From Agreia pratensis (GTDB taxonomy: Bacteria; Actinomycetota; Actinomycetes; Actinomycetales; Microbacteriaceae), in contig NZ_FXAY01000006.1 of assembly GCF_900177685.1 (NCBI RefSeq), positions 1-64,000 on the forward strand: 64,000 nt of DNA, in the 5' to 3' direction. A program made the translations under genes and the position numbers. The notes beneath the pieces were generated by a model, which was not told the origin of the DNA, made no database searches, and saw nothing but the letters and a program-made list of their open reading frames with translations. Below, one piece after another: positions 58,621 through 64,000 of the stretch (position 1 is the first letter of the stretch; the number at the start of each line of letters is the position of its first letter).

Positions 58621-59274
58621 TCACGCGGCGCGACCGGGAAGGAGCGCTCGCAGATAGCGCTTCGTCATCAGACGCTGTTGGCGGCGAAGCAATGGCGAGA
58701 CCGCTCGAAAGAACGCTGTGCTGCCGCGCGAGAACGAGCGCACTGTGAACCAGACGGAGTCGTCGGGCTCATGTGTGACGACGAAGCTCTCCTCGCCCTC
58801 TTCCGGGTGCCCGGGCAGGGTTCCGTAAGCGAAGCCGGCCTCGTTCGGCTCGTCGATGACGAGCACGACCCGCACGGGCGCCGTGACGACACGGCCATAC
58901 GCCCGGATGCGCAGATCAGCCGTGACACCGGCAGAGATCTGCGGCGTTCCGTCTTCGGAATAGGTGAGTTCGGGATTCACATCACGAGCGGCCAGCGGAG
59001 TGCCGTCGGCGTCGTAGACGAGCCCCGCGTAGTCGGTGTCGCTCGGAGTGGGCAGCTCGATGTTCGAGACATCGATGCCGCTGTTCTTCTGCACACCCCA
59101 GGCCAGCAGAGTCGCTGCGGCAGCTTCGAAGCGTTCGCGCCCCGATCCTATGCGGATGCTGTCTTCGGCCGGCTTGTACCCCTTGGGCGGGTAGAACATG
59201 AGGTCGGCAGCCTGCGAAGCTCCGACGGCCGCATAGGTCAGAGACTGGCCCGTGTGGGTGGATCGCTGCAGCAT
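58621..59274 (-). CDS. DUF1990 (UPF0548) protein
   Basis: 217 residues, with SLTYAAVGASQ, YPPKGYKPAEDSIRIGSG (about 28), RIRAYGRVVTAPVRVV and SFVVTHEPDDSVWFTVRSFSR, the DUF1990 core. Function unknown. It lies between lepA and hemW, four and 28 bases from each. Confidence 0.88.
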   Translation of the reverse strand: MLQRSTHTGQSLTYAAVGASQAADLMFYPPKGYKPAEDSIRIGSGRERFEAAAATLLAWGVQKNSGIDVSNIELPTPSDTDYAGLVYDADGTPLAARDVNPELTYSEDGTPQISAGVTADLRIRAYGRVVTAPVRVVLVIDEPNEAGFAYGTLPGHPEEGEESFVVTHEPDDSVWFTVRSFSRGSTAFFRAVSPLLRRQQRLMTKRYLRALLPGRAA

Positions 59275-59277
59275 CGG

Positions 59278-61131
59278 CTACTTCTTTTCTTTCTTCGTCT
59301 CTGTGTCGCCAGACAGGGCAGCAATGAATGCGCCTTGGGGCACCTCGACGCGACCGACCATCTTCATGCGCTTCTTGCCCTCTTTCTGCTTCTCGAGGAG
59401 CTTGCGCTTACGGCTGATGTCACCGCCGTAACACTTGGCCAGCACGTCTTTTCGCATGGCGCGGATCGACTCGCGGGCGATGATGCGCGCGCCGATCGCA
59501 GCCTGGATGGGCACCTCGAACTGCTGGCGCGGAATGAGCTTGCGCAGACGCTCTGTCATGAGGGCGCCGTATGCCTGGGCCTTGTCGCGGTGGACGATCG
59601 CGCTGAACGCGTCGACCTGTTCGCCCTGCAGCAGGATGTCGACCTTCACGAGGTCGGCCTCCTGATCTCCGATGGGCTCGTAGTCGAGCGATGCGTAGCC
59701 GGCCGTCTTCGACTTGAGGCTGTCGAAGAAGTCGAAGACGATCTCGGCGAGTGGCATGTTGTAGCGGATCTCGACGCGGTCTTCTCCGAGGAACTCCATG
59801 CCGAGCAGTGTGCCGCGACGGCTCTGGCAGAGCTCCATGATGACACCGACATAGTCTTTCGGCGCCAGGATCGCGGCCTTGACCACCGGTTCGTGAACGC
59901 TCGTGATCTTGCCCGAGGGGAACTCGCTCGGGTTGGTGACCGTGACGGTCTTCTTGTCTTCGGTGGTGACCTCGTAGATGACGCTCGGCGCGGTGGCGAT
60001 GAGGTCGAGACCGAACTCGCGCTCGAGGCGCTCGTTGATGATCTCGAGGTGCAGAAGCCCGAGGAATCCGCAGCGGAAGCCGAAGCCGAGGGCGACCGAG
60101 GTCTCGGGCTCGTAGACCAGCGAGGCGTCACTGAGCTTGAGCTTGTCGAGCGCGTCTCGAAGGGCCGGGTAGTCGGTGCCGTCAATCGGGTACAGACCCG
60201 AGAACACCATCGGCAGTGGCTCCGTGTAACCCGGAAGCGCCACGGTGGCCGGCTTCGAGTGGGTGGTGACCGTGTCGCCGACCTTGGACTGGCGCACGTC
60301 TTTCACACCCGTGATCAGGTAGCCGACCTCACCGACGCCGAGTCCCTTGCTGGGGGTCGGCTCCGGCGACGACACACCGATCTCGAGGATCTCGTGAGTG
60401 GCACGGGTCGACATCATCTGGATCTTCTCGCGCGGCGAGAGCTGTCCGTCGATCATTCGAACGTAGGTGACGACGCCGCGGTAGGAGTCGTAGACCGAGT
60501 CGAAGATCATGGCGCGAGCCGCGGCATCCGGATCGCCCTGGGGTGCAGGAACGAGGGCCGTGAGGCGGTCGAGGAGCTCGGGAACGCCGACGCCGGTCTT
60601 GCCCGAGACCCGCAGCACGTCTTCGGGCTTGCCGCCGATGAGGCTGGCCAGCTCCTGCGCATACTTGTCGGGGTCTGCTGCGGGCAGGTCGATCTTGTTG
60701 AGAACAGGGATGATCGTGAGGTCGTTGTCGAGCGCGAGGTAGAGATTCGCCAGTGTCTGCGCCTCGATGCCTTGGGCGGCGTCGACGAGCAGGAGCGCGC
60801 CCTCGCACGCCGCGAGCGAGCGTGACACCTCATAGGTGAAGTCGACGTGGCCGGGGGTGTCGATCATGTTGAGCGCGTAGGTCTGACCCTCGAGCGACCA
60901 CGGCATGCGCACGGCCTGGCTCTTGATGGTGATACCGCGTTCACGCTCGATGTCCATGCGGTCGAGGTACTGAGCGCGCATGTCACGGTCGCTGACGACT
61001 CCGGTGATCTGCAGCATGCGGTCGGCCAGCGTGGACTTGCCGTGGTCGATGTGGGCGATGATGCAGAAATTGCGAATGAACGCGGGGTCGGTGGATGCCG
61101 GCTCCAGGGCCTTGTTAGCTAGCGGGCTCAC
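59278..61131 (-). CDS. lepA: Elongation factor 4 (LepA)
   Basis: 617 residues. [13 protein letters not shown] (G1), DTPGHVDF (G3), NKID (G4), and the LepA C-terminal end [17 protein letters not shown] at 61131 with GAGGAAC upstream is the start. Back-translocating ribosomal GTPase; first gene of lepA-DUF1990-hemW. Confidence 0.97.
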   Translation of the reverse strand: MSPLANKALEPASTDPAFIRNFCIIAHIDHGKSTLADRMLQITGVVSDRDMRAQYLDRMDIERERGITIKSQAVRMPWSLEGQTYALNMIDTPGHVDFTYEVSRSLAACEGALLLVDAAQGIEAQTLANLYLALDNDLTIIPVLNKIDLPAADPDKYAQELASLIGGKPEDVLRVSGKTGVGVPELLDRLTALVPAPQGDPDAAARAMIFDSVYDSYRGVVTYVRMIDGQLSPREKIQMMSTRATHEILEIGVSSPEPTPSKGLGVGEVGYLITGVKDVRQSKVGDTVTTHSKPATVALPGYTEPLPMVFSGLYPIDGTDYPALRDALDKLKLSDASLVYEPETSVALGFGFRCGFLGLLHLEIINERLEREFGLDLIATAPSVIYEVTTEDKKTVTVTNPSEFPSGKITSVHEPVVKAAILAPKDYVGVIMELCQSRRGTLLGMEFLGEDRVEIRYNMPLAEIVFDFFDSLKSKTAGYASLDYEPIGDQEADLVKVDILLQGEQVDAFSAIVHRDKAQAYGALMTERLRKLIPRQQFEVPIQAAIGARIIARESIRAMRKDVLAKCYGGDISRKRKLLEKQKEGKKRMKMVGRVEVPQGAFIAALSGDTETKKEKK

Positions 61132-61246
61132 GCGTTCCTCTTGTGTCGTACGGCGGGTAAGCGCCCATTCTCTCACGTTGTTCGTGGCCGACGCTTTTCG
61201 TCACGTTGCGGGGGCAGTAGACAGTTCGGCGCGGTTGAATATGGTC

Positions 61247-62137
61247 ATGAGTATTTTTCTTACCGGTGCCACCGGCTACATCGGATCCGCAGTCCTCCGC
61301 CAACTCCGACTGCAGGGGCGCGATGTGACCGCCCTGGTGCGCTCGCCCGAGAAGGCGGCAAAGATCGAGGCCCTGGGGGCGACCGCGGTGATCGGTGACA
61401 TCACCGATACCGAACTCGTGACGGAGCAGGCGATCGCAAGCGACGGCGTCATCCACCTCGCCGCCCCCGGCGACGACTCCAGCCGTGATGCCGACGACGC
61501 ATTCGTGACGGCCGTCTTCGCGGGACTCGAAGGAAGCGACAAGCGCTACGTGCACACGGGCGGAATCTGGGTCTGGGGAAGCAATTCCGACATCACGGAG
61601 GATTCGCCCCGCAACGCACCGGCCATCGTGGCCTGGCGCGAGGAGATCGAGAAGCGCGTACTCGGCGCGCAGGGCGTCTCGACCACGCTGATCGCTCCGG
61701 CCGTCGTGTTCGGACACGGCGCGGGGATCGCCGCGCTCTTCACCGGCGACCACGACGGCGACGCGACACCCGCCGTGAAGCTCATCGGCGATGGATCGCA
61801 GCATTGGACGACCGTGCACGTCGACGACCTGGCCGAGCTCTACATCCTCGCTTTCGACCTCGGCGAGTCGGGCTCGACCTACATCGGTGCCAGCGGCGAG
61901 AACCCGACAGTGCACGAGATCGGCGAGGCCGCGGCGTTCGGCCAGGGCCTCGACTCCCGTGTCGAGGCACAGACCGTGGAGGAGACGTACGCACGCCTGG
62001 GCGAGCCGTTCGCAGACGCGCTGCTGCTCGATCAGCAGGCAAGAGGAAGCGCTGCTCGCATCGACCTGGGCTGGGAGCCCAACGGCCCCAGCATCCTCGA
62101 CGAGTTGCGCACCGGGTCGTACGCGGTCAAGAACTAG
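61247..62137 (+). CDS. NAD(P)-dependent epimerase/dehydratase-like protein
   Basis: 296 residues, atypical SDR. IFLTGATGYIGSAVLRQL (3-20) binds the dinucleotide; HTGGIWVWG replaces the usual YxxxK region, so catalysis may differ. ATG at 61247 preferred. Divergent from lepA. Its TAG stop shares the bases CTAG with the opposing gene's stop. Confidence 0.85.
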   Translation: MSIFLTGATGYIGSAVLRQLRLQGRDVTALVRSPEKAAKIEALGATAVIGDITDTELVTEQAIASDGVIHLAAPGDDSSRDADDAFVTAVFAGLEGSDKRYVHTGGIWVWGSNSDITEDSPRNAPAIVAWREEIEKRVLGAQGVSTTLIAPAVVFGHGAGIAALFTGDHDGDATPAVKLIGDGSQHWTTVHVDDLAELYILAFDLGESGSTYIGASGENPTVHEIGEAAAFGQGLDSRVEAQTVEETYARLGEPFADALLLDQQARGSAARIDLGWEPNGPSILDELRTGSYAVKN

Positions 62138-63816
62138 TCGGTCGTCGCGCGCCTCTCTTGAAGCTCGAGGCCGTAGGCGCGCGACGGCTCGATACCGGGA
62201 GGGTTCTCTCGATCGGGCATGCGTGAGAAGCCGCGCCGCTCATAGAGTCCGTGCGCGGTGGTCATCTCAGTTCCACTGTTCATGACCACGCGCTCGGCCC
62301 CGCGCTCGCGGGCGAGGTCGATGACGAAGTCGGTGAGGATGCTGCCCACGCGACGCCCGCGCGACGCGGGGTCGACGGCGAGCAGGCGGAAGTCGAACTC
62401 TCCCGGCCTGCCCAGCGGCGTCAGCAGCTCGCCCGGTCGAGGCGTCGTGACAGAACCCAGGATGCGGCCGGTCGCGTCGTCGACGGCGACCCACACCTCG
62501 CCGATGGCCGCGTGACGCGGCACATCGAGGATCTGCACCGCGTAGTCGTCGCCGATGGTGAAGTCGAGCCGATACGCCTCGAGTCGCTGGCGAGCGATCT
62601 CGTCGTGCTCGTCGGGGCGGGCGAGGCGCACGGAGATGCCGCCCGGCTCGGGCGTCTGCGCATCCGGCTGCCGTCGCGCTGGCTCGGGCAGGCGACGGAT
62701 GCCCTCGAGCAGGTCGTCGAGACCGGCGGCGACACAGATGCGGATCCACCCCTCTCCCCCGCGACCGAAGGCGCTGCCCGGAGCCACGGCGACCCGTTTC
62801 TCGAGCAGGAAACGCTCAGCCCATCCCGCCACGTCGCCGCCCGTCGCGTATCCGACGTCCACCCACAGATAGAAGGCGCCTGACGGCTGCAGATACTCGA
62901 TTCCTCGCTCGCGCAGAAGTGCGGTGGCGGCGTCGAGGTTCTGCCTGTAGTGCAGGCCCGCTGTTCTCACGTGCTGCTGATCGCCCCCGACGGCCACGAG
63001 GGCGGCCAACTGCGCGGGCGTGTTGACACAGCTGATCATCGCCTCCTGCGCCGTGCGCATGATCGTCGACAGCCCCGGAGGTGTGACGAGGTATCCCACT
63101 CGCGCGCCCGTGAGCGCGTAGGTCTTCGACAGCGAGAACACGGAGAAGACCCGGTCGTCGGCATCGAGACTCGCCACCGACACATGCGGGGAGTCGTAGC
63201 TGAAGGCCTCATAGACCTCGTCGCTCACGATCCAGAGGTCGTGCTGCCTCGCGAATTCGACGAGTGCCCGCAGAGTCTCCTCAGGAAAGACCGACCCGAG
63301 CGGATTCGATGGCGAGTTGATGATGATCATGCGGGTGCGCGGCGTGATGAGCCTCGTCAGCTCATCGAAGTCCGGCAGAAAAGCGTTGTCTCGGCGCAGC
63401 GGATACGGCACCGAGACCGCGGAAATCATGGCCGCGTTCATCGCGAAGGTCGAGTAGCCCGGATCGGGAATGAGGACTTCATCTCCGGGCCCGAGAGTGA
63501 GACTCATCGCGAGATAGAGAGCCTGCATGCCGCCGCACGTCACCCAGACCTGCTCCGTGTCGACGACGACGCCGTTGTCGCGTGCCAGCTTGCGAACCAG
63601 GGCCTCGCGAAGTGCGGGAAGGCCCCCGTTCGGCCCATAATCGGTCTCGTCGGCGAGCCAGGCATCCGAGCCTGCTCTGAGGATCTCGGGCGCGACATCG
63701 ACGTCGGGCTCCCCCACCGCGAGCATCACCACGTCGTCGAGTGCCAGCGCCATCTCGAAGATGCGCCGGATTCCCGACGGAGGAACGGAATCGATGTGGG
63801 ATGCGAGCTGTGGCAT
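62134..63816 (-). CDS. Aminotransferase fused to a GNAT acetyltransferase
   Basis: 560 residues in one uninterrupted frame. 1-385: class I/II aminotransferase, PLP Lys231 in FSLSKTYALTGARVGYL, INSPSNPLGSVF (about 167), VSDEVYEAFSYD. 395-555: GNAT fold with SVRLARPDEHDEIAR, FRLLAVDPASRGRRVGSILT (motif A, about 476-495) and GLYERRGFSR. A linker (RRLPEPARRQPDAQTPE) joins them. Start ATG at 63816 (MPQLASHIDS). The pairing suggests an amino acid made and then N-acetylated, by inference. Confidence 0.88.
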   Translation of the reverse strand: MPQLASHIDSVPPSGIRRIFEMALALDDVVMLAVGEPDVDVAPEILRAGSDAWLADETDYGPNGGLPALREALVRKLARDNGVVVDTEQVWVTCGGMQALYLAMSLTLGPGDEVLIPDPGYSTFAMNAAMISAVSVPYPLRRDNAFLPDFDELTRLITPRTRMIIINSPSNPLGSVFPEETLRALVEFARQHDLWIVSDEVYEAFSYDSPHVSVASLDADDRVFSVFSLSKTYALTGARVGYLVTPPGLSTIMRTAQEAMISCVNTPAQLAALVAVGGDQQHVRTAGLHYRQNLDAATALLRERGIEYLQPSGAFYLWVDVGYATGGDVAGWAERFLLEKRVAVAPGSAFGRGGEGWIRICVAAGLDDLLEGIRRLPEPARRQPDAQTPEPGGISVRLARPDEHDEIARQRLEAYRLDFTIGDDYAVQILDVPRHAAIGEVWVAVDDATGRILGSVTTPRPGELLTPLGRPGEFDFRLLAVDPASRGRRVGSILTDFVIDLARERGAERVVMNSGTEMTTAHGLYERRGFSRMPDRENPPGIEPSRAYGLELQERRATTD

Positions 63817-64000
63817 GAGAGCATTAAGGCTACGCCTCGGTCGGGGTACGGTGAAACGCCGCAGTCCGCACGGGTAACGCGTTCCTGGGTCACCTCGATA
63901 TTGTCGAGAAGGCACCCGTCTGGTAACGTTGCCTGTTGGCTTACGCTTCCGTCTTACTATGCGGAGCGAACTCGCGGTCGCCGGTCGATCGCATTGCATT
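63817..64000. other. Right-edge noncoding region
   Basis: Upstream of the fused aminotransferase gene. No gene, clear promoter or RNA is supported here; any plus-strand gene would start beyond the window. Confidence 0.5.

Noticed and set aside
58507-60825. 772-codon plus-strand open frame opposite hemW, DUF1990 and lepA
   Set aside because: Crosses three well-supported genes and has no recognisable domain.
63929-63960. TTGCCT and TACTAT as a plus-strand promoter at the right edge
   Set aside because: The spacer is 20 bases and the alternative TTGGCT gives 13; neither is acceptable.

Overview
The window is a high-GC, almost gap-free chromosomal segment from an actinobacterium, most likely a member of the Micrococcales close to Microbacteriaceae. 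Three things point there: the core gene order infC-rpmI-rplT-tsnR-pheST-argCJBDFH-tyrS, other actinobacterial hallmarks (PriA-type hisA, DUF3046 beside recA, ClgR beside cinA-pgsA-ftsK, hrcA-dnaJ with an upstream CIRCE element), and a left edge that looks like the promoter and leader of an rRNA operon. This placement is an inference from synteny and protein character; no search was run. Many starts are GTG or TTG, and neighbouring genes are often joined by ATGA or GTGA overlaps.

Layout. 1-386: promoter and leader of an rrn operon running left off the window. 387-26047: mostly minus-strand housekeeping genes: tyrS, the arginine cluster argC-J-B-D-F-H (no argR or argG here), a 48-residue membrane protein and mpg, pheST, a glutamate-type ABC transporter set between tsnR and pheS, tsnR, rplT, rpmI, infC, an SseB-like gene, hisA-H-B-C, and a LysM protein divergent from lexA. 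A satD-like gene plus membrane protein (plus strand) has a striking 29-bp-periodic operator array.

26240-32994: an accessory block on the plus strand. It holds a GntR/UTRA regulator, a two-site palindromic operator, an AllA-like ureide enzyme, a flavin monooxygenase, an amidase fused to an AtzH-like domain, a uracil-type NCS2 permease and a carboxylesterase-like hydrolase. Together they look like a self-contained uptake and breakdown route for a uracil-like N-heterocycle or ureide. I do not recognise it as a described pathway; it is the best candidate for a new system.

33066-64000: core genes again. These are hflX, a methyltransferase, dapF, miaA, miaB, recX, recA, DUF3046, clgR, cinA, pgsA, ftsK, a membrane protein, RNase J, dapA, era, a CNNM/CorC protein, ybeY, phoH, HIT, rsmE, dnaJ, hrcA (with CIRCE), two DUF4870 proteins, hemW, DUF1990, lepA, an epimerase-like protein and, at the right edge, an aminotransferase fused to a GNAT acetyltransferase. 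Regulatory structure is rich: SOS boxes at lexA and recA, a non-standard ATC start for infC with a long structured leader, and hairpins placed in intercistronic gaps (gluB-gluC, dapA-RNase J, permease-esterase) and inside tsnR.
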